From contig NZ_BAAAFH010000003.1 of the NCBI RefSeq assembly GCF_039523435.1, positions 806,001 to 870,000 on the forward strand: a DNA stretch of 64,000 nucleotides, given 5' to 3'. Positions 43,201 through 51,131 of the stretch are shown one piece after another. The stretch is from Wandonia haliotis. Lineage in GTDB: Bacteria > Bacteroidota > Bacteroidia > Flavobacteriales_D > Crocinitomicaceae. Below the pieces are notes generated by a model. It was not told the origin of the DNA and did not search any database. It saw only the letters and a program-made list of their open reading frames with translations. A program made the position numbers and the translations under genes. Positions within the stretch are counted from its first letter, which is position 1. Every line of letters starts with the position of its first letter.

Positions 43201-44391
43201 GATAACGATCCTGCATGTTGGAATGATAATCAGGGACGTGACCCGGATGAATTGTATGAAAGCCTTTTGGGAGGTACAATTACACACTTCTGTCTTGTAA
43301 GAGATTGTGGACCTGCCGCTCCTGTAGTTAACAATGCATCAGTAAATATTACACAGGCTAAGACGCAATCAAGAATGGCGTCAGCAAGTGGAGTTGATGT
43401 AGTCTTTACACCAGATAAGTCAAAATGGACAAGATCAGTTGTTGTAGAGCTTTGTCAGGAGCCAACTTTGGCAATCGGTGGAGCGACAGCATCGAAAACA
43501 AGACAACAGGCTTCAGTTGATAAAAATGGTCTTTCTGCTGGTCAGGCAGGATACAATGCTGCTGAAGGTGATTTGACTTCAACTACCGGAATGGGATGGT
43601 TCCCAGGTTATGCAATTGATGTAGAAACCGGTCGTCGTTTGAATATCGCATTTGCCGAGAACTCTTTCTTGGGAGGTCAGAATGGTACTGATATGAAATG
43701 GAATCCATCTTCTCAGTTCTATGACAACGTTGGAAATGCAGTATTTGGTGGTCAGCACGTAATTTACATTATCGGAGAAGACATCAACGGTTCCGGAATG
43801 TCAGCTTACGATGAAGGAAGAGACTTCTACGATGCATTGAGTGGAAACAATAACACTGCGATCCGTGAGGCATGGAAGAGTGTAATGTGGGTTATGTATC
43901 CTATGCTTGCTCCGGACAGAAGCTTGTTGGAAACAGAGGCTAAAGTTAGAATGCGAGTTTCGAAGAGATTTGAAGACAAGGTTCTTTCTAATGAGAATGC
44001 GGGTAGACCGATGTTCGAGTGGAACATGGATGGTATTGCAACAATGGTTAATCAGGATCAGGCGTTAGCTGATGCATTAGAGATGATCAATGTTGTGCCA
44101 AACCCTTATTATGCTTTCTCTCAGTACGAACGTGATCGTCTTGATGCAAGAATTAAGATTACAAATCTTCCTGAGAAATGTAATATTAAGATTTTCAATG
44201 TACGCGGTAAGTTGATCAACTCCTTTGATAAAGATAGTCCGATTACTTCTTTGGATTGGGATTTGAAAAACTTCAAAGGAATTCCGGTTGCTGGTGGTGT
44301 TTATATCATTCACGTGGAAGTACCAGGAATTGGAGAGAAAATCTTGAAGTGGTTCGGAGGAATCAGACAACCGGATCTTGAAAACTTGTAA
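40222..44391 (+). CDS. Large exported protein with C-terminal FlgD-like/T9SS-related domain
   Basis: 1389 residues with a signal peptide (about 1-22). The long body shows no recognised catalytic motif. It has repeated aromatic and Gly-rich beta segments, acidic DxNxDG-type loops (YDRNKDGIYNPIADGDYPWYD near 245) and several Cys pairs. The C-terminus (VVPNPYYAFSQYERDRLDARIKITNLP ... IKIFNVRGKLI ... GGVYIIHVEVPGIGEKILKWFGG) is an Ig-like domain related to FlgD-like and T9SS C-terminal modules. It probably is secreted or surface-exposed. It lies 23 bp after the TonB receptor and 23 bp before a PorV-like gene, and the three are likely one operon. Confidence 0.7.
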   Translation: MREYMKISILTTLFLGIYGGVMAWNPPATNKQGGGNGDGELMVTKAANCVPPTESTFMEFNDVRALIETGGMMWQDRNNNRAAYQVPKPSQDNPTGPSVLFAGALWMGGTDVNGQLKLAAQLFGTQGRDFWTGPLTVDPNSGNYNPSGPVYGDVTRPFGEATITAQTCLAFDEFFTIRKSEVSNFNMWWYCENVDAEACPEPVVVPGEVLDRIINWPAHGDVSLGQDYYLAPFYDRNKDGIYNPIADGDYPWYDFEEEVDCRNDRRITLFGDETHWWVFNDKGNIHTETGGDPIGMEIRAQAFSFATGDEVNKMTFYNYEMINRGTQTLQDTYFAKYADTDVGCSENDYAGCDVSRGLGYAYNGTITDPSCNGSIGYEDNPPAVGIDFFEGPYQDDDGRDNVGPSRDTLPDGTIVATTPSVAEARLDNGIVYTGLGIGYGDGVIDNERYGMKRYISFSRIGFGCSQTGVTDDPVSAVDFYRLMNGVWKNGERMTYGGCGNAGTAGNNPNVITDYMFPGDSDPLGWGTPGSSPQAPWSETSTGNPVGDRRFVQAAGPFTLRPGAVNNITVGVVYARSTESDIEAPVRELFRADTKAQALFDNCFQILEPPTAPRLTIQELENELVLMISNPSGNNVNESYEEEDKINIVDVPGETPYDKFYRFEGYQIYQMKDGTTSVADLEDSDQARLVVQCDINNEVSRMINYEFDEELGVSKPVLKVDGANEGIRHTFSITEDQFASGDRTLVNHKTYYYIAVAYAHNEFKQYDPTDPTKLDGQQMPYIRSRLSYDGTAISSVSGIPHNPMPGGGGTFAFVGYGTMPQITRLDGWGNMALSTDLTDATVKSILANNSVDRPIYKQNAGPIDVKVVDPLNVTPGHYELKFIEYGTSTASIDTANWVVYRYTQKGGAIIDSVRSDRTIAVGNEQIIPEWGVSITIEQKNYTVYASPAPNNFVTEPLEATLEFADSSKAWLVGVPDTDDFGPQNWILSGKVEDEDNDPACWNDNQGRDPDELYESLLGGTITHFCLVRDCGPAAPVVNNASVNITQAKTQSRMASASGVDVVFTPDKSKWTRSVVVELCQEPTLAIGGATASKTRQQASVDKNGLSAGQAGYNAAEGDLTSTTGMGWFPGYAIDVETGRRLNIAFAENSFLGGQNGTDMKWNPSSQFYDNVGNAVFGGQHVIYIIGEDINGSGMSAYDEGRDFYDALSGNNNTAIREAWKSVMWVMYPMLAPDRSLLETEAKVRMRVSKRFEDKVLSNENAGRPMFEWNMDGIATMVNQDQALADALEMINVVPNPYYAFSQYERDRLDARIKITNLPEKCNIKIFNVRGKLINSFDKDSPITSLDWDLKNFKGIPVAGGVYIIHVEVPGIGEKILKWFGGIRQPDLENL

Positions 44392-44414
44392 AATCAGTGA
44401 AACGATTGGAGACC

Positions 44415-45482
44415 ATGAAAAAGTTAAATAATATAGTTAAGAAATCATTAATCGCCGGGGCAGCTATTCTAGCTGCAACCGGGGTTAACGCAGGTAATGA
44501 AGATCGCGTTGGTTCTGCCGGAGCTACTGAGTTACTGATCAATCCTTGGGCACGTAGTTTAGGTGCTGGTTCGTCCGGAATCTCTTATGTTAACGGGTTA
44601 GAAGCTACCTATACGAATATCGCAGGTCTTGCTTTTACAGATAAGACAGAGATAAAGTTTAATTACACCAACTGGTTAGGTGGTGCCGGAATTAATGTAA
44701 ATTCTGCTGGTATTGCTCAGCGAATTTCGGATCAGGATGTGATCGCAGTGAGTATTCAGTCTTTCGGGTTTGGAGAGATTGACATCACAACGGTTGACCT
44801 TCCTGAAGGAGGAATTGGTACTTTTACACCACGTTATAATATCTTCAATGTGGGATATGCCCGTGAGTTCTCGAACTCAATCTACGGGGGGATTAACCTG
44901 AAAGTGATTAACGAGTCAATCGCAAACTTGAAAGCTACTGGTGTAGCAATTGATGCGGGTATTCGTTACGTTACAGGTGAAAGAGATCAGATTAAGTTTG
45001 GTATTGCGTTGAAAAACGTTGGACCAACGATGCGTTTTAAGGGAGATGGATTAGCTACACAGGTGAACTACATTGAAACAGGTAGAAGTGCAACTACTGA
45101 GCAAAGATCTGCTTCATTCGAAATGCCATCTTCATTGAATATTGGTGCTTCTTACGATTTCTTGTTTGGTGAAAGAAATAAATTAATCGTAGCAGCTTCG
45201 TTTCAGGCAAACTCATTCTCTACGGATCAGTATGCACTAGGTCTTGATTACGGATTTACTGCTGAGAAAGCTGCTTTCGGTATTCGTGCAGGATACGTAG
45301 TTGAAAAGAACAGCTTTAGCAAAACAGCTCGTACAAACGCGCTAACAGGTCTGACTGCCGGAGCTTCGGTTGATGTACTTGTTGGTAAAAACAAATCTGC
45401 AATAGGAATTGAGTACGCTGTAAGATTGTCTTCTCCATTTGGTCCTATCCATACTATTGGAGCTACAATTTCTTTGAAGTAA
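44415..45482 (+). CDS. PorV/PorQ-family outer-membrane protein
   Basis: 355 residues from ATG 44415; a GTG at 44397 is also open. After the signal peptide, the GSAGATELLINPWARSLGAGSSGISYVNGLEATYTNIAGLA region is the N-terminal hatch motif shared by PorV, PorQ and UPF0164 proteins. It is followed by the barrel, ending in TIGATISLK. PorV shuttles T9SS substrates to the attachment complex, so this protein may serve the exported 1389-residue protein directly upstream. A distinct PorV-like protein is encoded at 60599-61714. Confidence 0.8.
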   Translation: MKKLNNIVKKSLIAGAAILAATGVNAGNEDRVGSAGATELLINPWARSLGAGSSGISYVNGLEATYTNIAGLAFTDKTEIKFNYTNWLGGAGINVNSAGIAQRISDQDVIAVSIQSFGFGEIDITTVDLPEGGIGTFTPRYNIFNVGYAREFSNSIYGGINLKVINESIANLKATGVAIDAGIRYVTGERDQIKFGIALKNVGPTMRFKGDGLATQVNYIETGRSATTEQRSASFEMPSSLNIGASYDFLFGERNKLIVAASFQANSFSTDQYALGLDYGFTAEKAAFGIRAGYVVEKNSFSKTARTNALTGLTAGASVDVLVGKNKSAIGIEYAVRLSSPFGPIHTIGATISLK

Positions 45483-45503
45483 TAAATTTATTTACTATAT
45501 TTG
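45473..45503 (+). promoter_or_regulatory. Canonical Bacteroidota promoter upstream of greA
   Basis: -33 TTTG (45473-45476) and -7 TATATTTG (45496-45503) have exactly the 19-bp consensus spacing. The -33 box lies inside the last codons of the PorV-like gene. Transcription should start near 45510, just before a hairpin. Confidence 0.75.
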
Positions 45504-45511
45504 TTGGACAG

Positions 45512-45540
45512 GAGAGCTCGTTAGGGCTCTCTTGTTTTTG
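45512..45540 (+). terminator. Hairpin with U-tract between the PorV-like gene and greA
   Basis: GAGAGC (45512-45517) and GCTCTC (45526-45531) with an 8-nt loop, followed by TTGTTTTTG. It can end the upstream operon, but it also falls downstream of the greA promoter, in the greA leader, so attenuation is possible. Confidence 0.6.
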
Positions 45541-45556
45541 TATAAAGTGAATTGAT

Positions 45557-46030
45557 ATGGCACAGATTAGTTATTATACTGAAGAGGGCTTACAGAAGCT
45601 TAAAGATGAGCTTCACCAAATGAAGACTGTCGAACGTCCGTCCATTTCGCAACAAATTGCGGAAGCTCGTGACAAGGGAGATTTGTCTGAGAATGCAGAG
45701 TATGATGCTGCAAAAGAGGCACAGGGACTTCTTGAAATGAAGATTGCAAAGCTGGAAGAGATTATAGCTAATGCTCGTGTAGTAGATGAGTCGCAATTGG
45801 ATAATTCGAAAGCATTGATTCTATCCAAAGTGAAGATTAAACACACAGGCAATGGAATGGAGATGGAGTATACATTGGTTGCTGAAAATGAAGCGGATCT
45901 TAAGGCAAAGAAGATTTCGGTCGACTCTCCGATTGGTAAAGGTTTATTGGGGAAAAAAGTAGGTGACATTGCTGAAATACAAACTCCTGCAGGTGTTACT
46001 AAATTTGAAGTACTCGAAATATCAAGATAA
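45557..46030 (+). CDS. greA: Transcription elongation factor GreA
   Basis: 157 residues, the family's usual length. It rescues backtracked RNA polymerase by stimulating transcript cleavage. The N-terminal coiled coil has YYTEEGLQKLKDELHQMK and the tip DKGDLSENAEYDAAKEAQ, in which the acidic DLSENAEYD residues are catalytic. The C-terminal FKBP-like part has VDSPIGKGLLGKKVGDIAEIQTP. The final A of its stop is the first base of the HIT gene start (TAATG). Confidence 0.97.
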   Translation: MAQISYYTEEGLQKLKDELHQMKTVERPSISQQIAEARDKGDLSENAEYDAAKEAQGLLEMKIAKLEEIIANARVVDESQLDNSKALILSKVKIKHTGNGMEMEYTLVAENEADLKAKKISVDSPIGKGLLGKKVGDIAEIQTPAGVTKFEVLEISR

Positions 46031-46419
46031 TGGCGAGCATTTTTTCAAAAATAGTGGAAGGTACAATCCCGTGTCATAAGATACATGAGAATGACAAATT
46101 CCTTGCTTTTCTGGATATTATGCCCTTGAAGGAGGGGCATACTTTGGTAATACCAAAGAGTGAAGTAGACTATATTTTTGATATCGAGGATACTATGCTC
46201 GGTGAAATGATGGTTTTTGCCAAAGAAGTGGCGGCTAAGCTGAAAGCTACTTTTCCGTGCAATCGGATTGGTGTTTCTGTCATAGGTCTTGAGGTACCGC
46301 ATGCACATATTCATCTTATTCCTATCAATGCTATTGATGATATGAATTTCAGCCGTCCGAAATTAGAGTTAACACAGGAAAAGTTAGCAGAAATTGCTGA
46401 TCGTGTAAAAGGAAATTAA
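46030..46419 (+). CDS. HIT family (histidine triad) hydrolase
   Basis: 129 residues. The histidine triad is HAHIHL, preceded by GLEVP, typical of HINT-like nucleoside phosphoramidase or phosphate hydrolases. SIFSKIVEGTIPCHKIHENDKFLAFLDIMPLKEGHTLVIPK at the N-terminus is the standard HIT opening. Cytosolic. It is translationally coupled to greA by a 1-bp overlap and ends just before a terminator. Confidence 0.94.
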   Translation: MASIFSKIVEGTIPCHKIHENDKFLAFLDIMPLKEGHTLVIPKSEVDYIFDIEDTMLGEMMVFAKEVAAKLKATFPCNRIGVSVIGLEVPHAHIHLIPINAIDDMNFSRPKLELTQEKLAEIADRVKGN

Positions 46420-46422
46420 ATG

Positions 46423-46452
46423 AAGGTTCCGTTCACGGAACCTTTTTTATTT
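46423..46452 (+). terminator. Terminator of the greA-HIT transcript
   Basis: Perfect 9-bp stem AAGGTTCCG (46423-46431) / CGGAACCTT (46436-46444), 4-nt loop, then TTTTATTT. It ends 7 bp before the next gene's likely start. Confidence 0.92.
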
Positions 46453-46459
46453 GCTACCG

Positions 46460-47596
46460 GTGAAAAAAAGAGTTGCGATAAATACGAGGTTCTTGTTAAA
46501 GGGGAAACTGGAAGGATTCGGTTGGTACACCTATGAGACGATCTCACGTCTTGTAAACAGGCATCCGGAGATCGAATTCTACTTTTTCTTTGATCGGCCT
46601 TTTGATACAAAATTTGTATTTGCTGATAATGTACATCCGGTTGTATTATATCCACCGGCAAGGCATCCGATTTTATTTCGAATCTGGTTTGATTTTTCAG
46701 TAACCCGAGCTTTGAAAAAGTATGCTATAGATCTATTCATTTCACCGGATGGGTATTTATCCCTGCGGACGAATGTTCCACAAGTTTCTGTTATTCATGA
46801 TTTGAATTTTGAGCATTTTCCAAACGATTTACCAAAAAGCGCCTCAAGGTATTTACGTAAATTTTTCCCGAAGTTTGCAGAGAAGGCAGCACATATTCTG
46901 ACTGTTTCTGAGTTTTCAAAAGAAGACATCCGGACGACCTATGGTATTGCTTCTGATAAAATCACGGTGGGTTATAATGGCGCATCAGCTATTTTTACTC
47001 CTGTAAGTAGTGAAGTGAAAGAGCGTGTAAAGCTAAAATATACGGCCTCTAATGAGTTTTTTCTGTTTGTTGGTGCATTGCATCCAAGAAAAAACCTGAA
47101 GCGCTTATTGAAGGCTTATGACGATTTTATAGAACAAACCGGTTCAGAGACACATTTGTTGATTGTTGGTGCAGCTTATTATTGGTCAGAGGAAATGAAA
47201 GCGGCACTTAATGCCATGCAAAATAAAGAAAAGGTTGTGTTCTCTGGTCACGTTGATATTCATGAGTTACGTGATATTTATGGTTCGGCGAGAGCATTGG
47301 CTTTTGTTTCGTATTTTGAAGGTTTCGGAATACCAATAGTCGAGGCAATGCAATGCAATTGCCCAGTACTGGTAGCAGAAAACACGGCGTGTCATGAAGT
47401 TGCGGGAGAGGCAGCTCTGCTATGTGACCCATTTTCTGAAACATCAATAACTGAATCATTAAAAAGGCTTGAGAATGACGAGAAGCTACGCGAACAATTG
47501 ATTGCTTCCGGGAAGTCCCGTTGTCAGGAATTTAGCTGGGATACTACAGCACATAAGATGGAAGAAGTTATGATGAATTTGCTTACTCCACACTAA
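46460..47596 (+). CDS. Glycosyltransferase family 4 (group 1)
   Basis: 378 residues from GTG 46460 (MKKRVAINTRFLL); a TTG at 46451 is also in frame. It has a GT-B fold: N-terminal INTRFLLKGKLEGFGWYT donor-side loop, SVIHDLNFEHFP, and the C-terminal FVGALHPRKNLKRLLKAY and SYFEGFGIPIVEAMQCNCPVL, in which the E-x7-E motif (EGFGIPIVE) binds the nucleotide sugar. Probably adds a hexose in surface polysaccharide or glycolipid synthesis. The 3' end overlaps the convergent lipoprotein gene by 14 bp. Confidence 0.9.
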   Translation: MKKRVAINTRFLLKGKLEGFGWYTYETISRLVNRHPEIEFYFFFDRPFDTKFVFADNVHPVVLYPPARHPILFRIWFDFSVTRALKKYAIDLFISPDGYLSLRTNVPQVSVIHDLNFEHFPNDLPKSASRYLRKFFPKFAEKAAHILTVSEFSKEDIRTTYGIASDKITVGYNGASAIFTPVSSEVKERVKLKYTASNEFFLFVGALHPRKNLKRLLKAYDDFIEQTGSETHLLIVGAAYYWSEEMKAALNAMQNKEKVVFSGHVDIHELRDIYGSARALAFVSYFEGFGIPIVEAMQCNCPVLVAENTACHEVAGEAALLCDPFSETSITESLKRLENDEKLREQLIASGKSRCQEFSWDTTAHKMEEVMMNLLTPH

Positions 47597-48392
47597 ACTT
47601 TCCTCCTCTGTAAGCCTGATAAGTCATTCCCTGGTTACTGGCGATTTCGAATTCAACTTCTACTTTCTTTCCAATATATTTTTTCTTGTTTTGAAGAAGT
47701 TCGTTCGCAAAAGAATCACGATACTCTAACATCAAAGCTGTCGTTTTTTTTGGAGACTGTCGGTTAGACAGAAGTATAAAGGTAGAAGTACTGGTTTCGA
47801 CAAGATCTAAAAAGTAGGTTTCATAATCTCCTTCTCTATTCAGAACATCCAGGGTGTTTTTAAAGGGGTGAGCTGTTACGGGAATCTCAGTGTAATCACT
47901 GTAGATTAACTCTTCTTCATACGGAGCAACTTTGGTCTGTGATTTTTTAGCCATTCCATTTTCATAAAATGTTATTGTTTCCCGCATTTGATAAGTCGAG
48001 TCCGGTAATAGTTCTTCCTTCACTTCTTTGGATACGACAAGTTGTTCGTTCATGAGGTAGTAGGAGCGTTTTCCATATGTTTTAGTTACATAATCAGAAA
48101 ATTTTTCGTCCAATCTTGAAGGAGTTTCACCAACATAATAGAGAATAGCCTGTACTTCCTCTTGTTCATTTGAAAATTGTAAAGAGTATGCTGCTTTCTC
48201 CTCATTCTCTATTTCAGCATCGATCTCCGACACCCAAAGATTAAGGTCATAATCTTCTGTCGAAGTAGAACCGGACTCCTGGTTTTCTGGTGCTGTAGTG
48301 TCTTGCGAAGTTGCGTTATGGACAGCTCGCTTTTTGTCTTCACAGGAAAAAAATAGAAAGAACAGGATAAGAACAGGAATTAGTTTTTTCAT
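47583..48392 (-). CDS. Lipoprotein of unknown function
   Basis: 269 residues from ATG 48392. An upstream ATG at 48434 is open but would put 14 residues before the signal, and it lies within the -7 element. The lipobox is FFSC. After a Ser/Thr/Glu-rich linker (25-55) comes an acidic body without known motifs, ending KVEVEFEIASNQGMTYQAYRGGKFSVE. A MORN-like phrase, ITFYENGMAKKSQ, is present once. Anchored in the envelope. Its 3' end overlaps the convergent glycosyltransferase gene. Confidence 0.65.
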   Translation of the reverse strand: MKKLIPVLILFFLFFSCEDKKRAVHNATSQDTTAPENQESGSTSTEDYDLNLWVSEIDAEIENEEKAAYSLQFSNEQEEVQAILYYVGETPSRLDEKFSDYVTKTYGKRSYYLMNEQLVVSKEVKEELLPDSTYQMRETITFYENGMAKKSQTKVAPYEEELIYSDYTEIPVTAHPFKNTLDVLNREGDYETYFLDLVETSTSTFILLSNRQSPKKTTALMLEYRDSFANELLQNKKKYIGKKVEVEFEIASNQGMTYQAYRGGKFSVE

Positions 48393-48431
48393 GATCGTAT
48401 GATGCTTACAAATTAGTACTCTTCTCGTTTT

Positions 48432-48439
48432 CAAAGATA
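48432..48439 (-). promoter_or_regulatory. TAnnTTTG -7 element of the lipoprotein gene
   Basis: TATCTTTG on the minus strand, 39 bp before the ATG at 48392. It supports that start over the upstream ATG at 48434, which would lie inside the element. -33 match is poor. Confidence 0.45.
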
Positions 48440-48489
48440 GCCAAAAACTCGTTTTTAAGAAGATAATGCTTCAACTCAGGAAAAGTAAC

Positions 48490-48520
48490 AAAAAAACGGG
48501 TACTGAAATCCAGTACCCGT
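48490..48520 (-). terminator. Terminator of the OmpA/TSP3 gene
   Basis: Perfect 10-bp stem ACGGGTACTG (48496-48505) / CAGTACCCGT (48511-48520), 5-nt loop, then TTTTTTTGTT on the minus strand. Confidence 0.93.
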
Positions 48521-48542
48521 TCTCATAGAAGAGAAATATCTT

Positions 48543-51122
48543 TTAATTAAAAATGATCGTCATTTCTACACGTCTGTTTCTTTGTCTTCCCTCAGGCGTA
48601 TCGTTTGTATCGATAGGTTGTGTCTGACCGAAGTATAATACATTCATACGGTCGGACTCAATTCCCTGTTCAACAAGGAAATCCCGAACAGCTTCTGCAC
48701 GCTTCTTAGAAAGAACAAGATTACTTTGTGCTTTACCTACATTGTCGGTATGTCCTGCAATTTGAAGTTTCCATTCTGATTTTTTCTTAAGAAGTCCTGC
48801 CAGTTCAATTAGAGATGGCTTAGATTCTTCAACAATAACTGATTTCCCTGTCAGGAATTCAAGATTATCAAATGCTGTTTTCAGAATTTCTTCTTCTTCT
48901 TTTTCAAGAACAGGACAGCCTTTGTTTTCAACAGGTCCGGCAGTATTCGGGCATTCATCTTCCAGATCGATTACTCCATCGCCATCTGTATCTTCATAAG
49001 GACATCCCTGGTTTCTTGCTGGTCCTGCAATGTAAGGGCACTTGTCATCTTTATCAAGAATTCCGTCACCATCTGTATCCGGCCATGGACATCCGTTATT
49101 CTCACGAGGTCCGGCTTCTGTCGGGCATTCATCCAGATAATCAAGGATTCCGTCCTCATCCGTATCCGGGCATCCGTCAAGTTCAGTCGGTCCGGCTACC
49201 TCAGGGCAAGCATCTTTGAAGTCAGGTATACCGTCACCATCCGTATCCGGACATCCGTTAAATTCAGCTAATCCGGCTTCTTCCGGACACTCATCCTCCT
49301 GATCCTGAATCCCATCACCGTCTGTGTCAGGGCATCCGTCAAATTGTTTTAAACCAGCCACTTCCGGACATTTATCATCCTTGTCGGGAATACTGTCATT
49401 ATCTGTATCCGGGCATCCGTTGAAGATTTCAAGTCCGGGTTCTGTTGGACATTCGTCTTCCGTATCCTGAATTCCATCATTATCTGTGTCAGGGCACCCT
49501 CTGAAAGCCCATACTCCGGGTACTTCCGGACATTCGTCTTTTTTGTCTGAAACCTTGTCGGCATCCGCATCTTTAGGTCGTCCGTAAAGGATTGGAACAC
49601 GAAGCCCCATATAAAATTCTGTTCCACGTACCTTTCCGGTGGCCAACAGTGAATTCCAATCCGTAAATCCAATAGTTATAGGTCCGAGTCGGGCTCCTAA
49701 CCCGGCTTTAAATCCTGAATACTTGTTGTATGAAAGTGGTACCGAAAGACCAAACCATTTATAATCATAACTTGGGTTTAACACAAACTGATGTGGAACA
49801 ATCACTTTGTGTGGGTTCTTTTTACTGGTCAGACTAAAAATTCCTGTAAAATTCACATAAAAATCATTCCAGATATGATAATCAATCTGTATACTGGCTG
49901 AAGTAGGTAGGTTCATAAAGAAAGTACCGGGGTCGCTTTCATCTACATCAAAATTATTGACAATTACTGAATCAAATTCTTCAAGAGATGATACTCCATT
50001 GAAAATAGTAAGATCGTATAATTTGTTAGTTTCGTCTACAGTGAAATCCCTAGAATATCCTCCTTTTTCAAATTTCATTCCTCCGATGTCGAGTACAGAA
50101 GCTCCTACACGGATTTTATACTTCTCTTTATCTCTTCGCCACAGGTTGGTTTCCCCGTCCATATCATATTTATACTCTTCCCAGTCGGGACGCCACTCAT
50201 ACACAACCCCCAGATCAAGTCCGATTCCCAATTTAGAATTGGATTTGAACATATCACCCAGTAGAGAGGAGCTTCCTCCCGTGTTATTCGAATTGTCGTT
50301 TCCAAGATACTGATCAAAGTTCTTTGAATAGCCATAGTCAAAACGTCCCTGAAGTGTATACGATGTATCAGCGTTGTACAATTCGTAACGGAAAGCATCC
50401 GTGTGCATGTATCCGGCTGCAATTCCCTGAAGAAATTTGATACGTCCACCAACTTTTATGAAATGCTCTTCTTTGTCATAAGCTACCTGAGCATAGTTGA
50501 TTCCATACTCATTCCAAGCCATAGTATTCAGCGTAAGGAAATTATCTTCCAGTTCAATATGCCATAAATCCTCGTCTTCTAATCCCGTTTCCGCAAGACG
50601 AAGTAACTCTGGTGAAACATTGGTTAAACTTACGTTTACTCTGTTTTTAAAACTAAATCCGATTGCAATTTTCGGATTAATATGAAACATAAAGTTGAGG
50701 ATATCAATTTGATTGGAAAAGATCATTCCACGAGGTTTTCCTCCCGGATTTGAGAGAGAGAAAAAATTTCGCTCATAAAAAGTGGAATCAGGAAGCATCC
50801 AGTCGTTATACGGATTTGAACCTCCTTCAACGACTCCGCCGGAGTTAGAAGCCGTAGCTTCATCTGCTTTAAATGATTTAGCCCACCATTTTGGCATATT
50901 ACCTGTGTCAAAGTATTTTGCATTTTGCCAGACACTAGTGTTTACACTAAACAGGTTAATATCTACAACAAAGCGGTTGTCTACAATAGATGCTGGTTGT
51001 AAGTCCGCATTCATAATACCGCCGTAATTACTGCTGTGAACTCCCAGATAACTTTGTGCAGTAAGGGTAGAGGTCGCAAATGCCGTCACCAGCAAAGCGA
51101 ATAGTAGTAATCTTTTTTTCAT
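48543..51122 (-). CDS. DUF5723 barrel with thrombospondin type 3 repeats and OmpA peptidoglycan-binding domain
   Basis: 859 residues with signal peptide 1-22 (TLTAQ). Residues about 23-520 match DUF5723, a FadL-like barrel region that opens with YLGVHSSNYGGIMNADLQPASI. Then eight TSP3 calcium-binding repeats (DTDGDGIPDxxDxCPExAG) form a rigid spacer, and the C-terminal OmpA domain (about 735-859) has LQIAGHTDNVGKAQSNLVLSKKRAEAVRDFL and QRNRRVEM. The protein should sit in the outer membrane and grip peptidoglycan through a long rod. It is 9 bp downstream of the 735-residue gene, in the same operon. Confidence 0.88.
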   Translation of the reverse strand: MKKRLLLFALLVTAFATSTLTAQSYLGVHSSNYGGIMNADLQPASIVDNRFVVDINLFSVNTSVWQNAKYFDTGNMPKWWAKSFKADEATASNSGGVVEGGSNPYNDWMLPDSTFYERNFFSLSNPGGKPRGMIFSNQIDILNFMFHINPKIAIGFSFKNRVNVSLTNVSPELLRLAETGLEDEDLWHIELEDNFLTLNTMAWNEYGINYAQVAYDKEEHFIKVGGRIKFLQGIAAGYMHTDAFRYELYNADTSYTLQGRFDYGYSKNFDQYLGNDNSNNTGGSSSLLGDMFKSNSKLGIGLDLGVVYEWRPDWEEYKYDMDGETNLWRRDKEKYKIRVGASVLDIGGMKFEKGGYSRDFTVDETNKLYDLTIFNGVSSLEEFDSVIVNNFDVDESDPGTFFMNLPTSASIQIDYHIWNDFYVNFTGIFSLTSKKNPHKVIVPHQFVLNPSYDYKWFGLSVPLSYNKYSGFKAGLGARLGPITIGFTDWNSLLATGKVRGTEFYMGLRVPILYGRPKDADADKVSDKKDECPEVPGVWAFRGCPDTDNDGIQDTEDECPTEPGLEIFNGCPDTDNDSIPDKDDKCPEVAGLKQFDGCPDTDGDGIQDQEDECPEEAGLAEFNGCPDTDGDGIPDFKDACPEVAGPTELDGCPDTDEDGILDYLDECPTEAGPRENNGCPWPDTDGDGILDKDDKCPYIAGPARNQGCPYEDTDGDGVIDLEDECPNTAGPVENKGCPVLEKEEEEILKTAFDNLEFLTGKSVIVEESKPSLIELAGLLKKKSEWKLQIAGHTDNVGKAQSNLVLSKKRAEAVRDFLVEQGIESDRMNVLYFGQTQPIDTNDTPEGRQRNRRVEMTIIFN
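48915..49555 (-). repeat. Eight thrombospondin type 3 repeats
   Basis: Eight in-frame units of about 27-30 codons, each with a DxDxDxxxD calcium loop, a DxCPxxAG segment and a closing GCP. Middle units are most alike at the DNA level; outer ones have insertions after GCP (WP, YE). Confidence 0.85.
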
Positions 51123-51131
51123 AGTTTATTT

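Noticed and set aside
48915..49555. Second set of regular repeats, possible CRISPR or minisatellite
   Set aside because: They are coding thrombospondin type 3 repeats with conserved reading frame.
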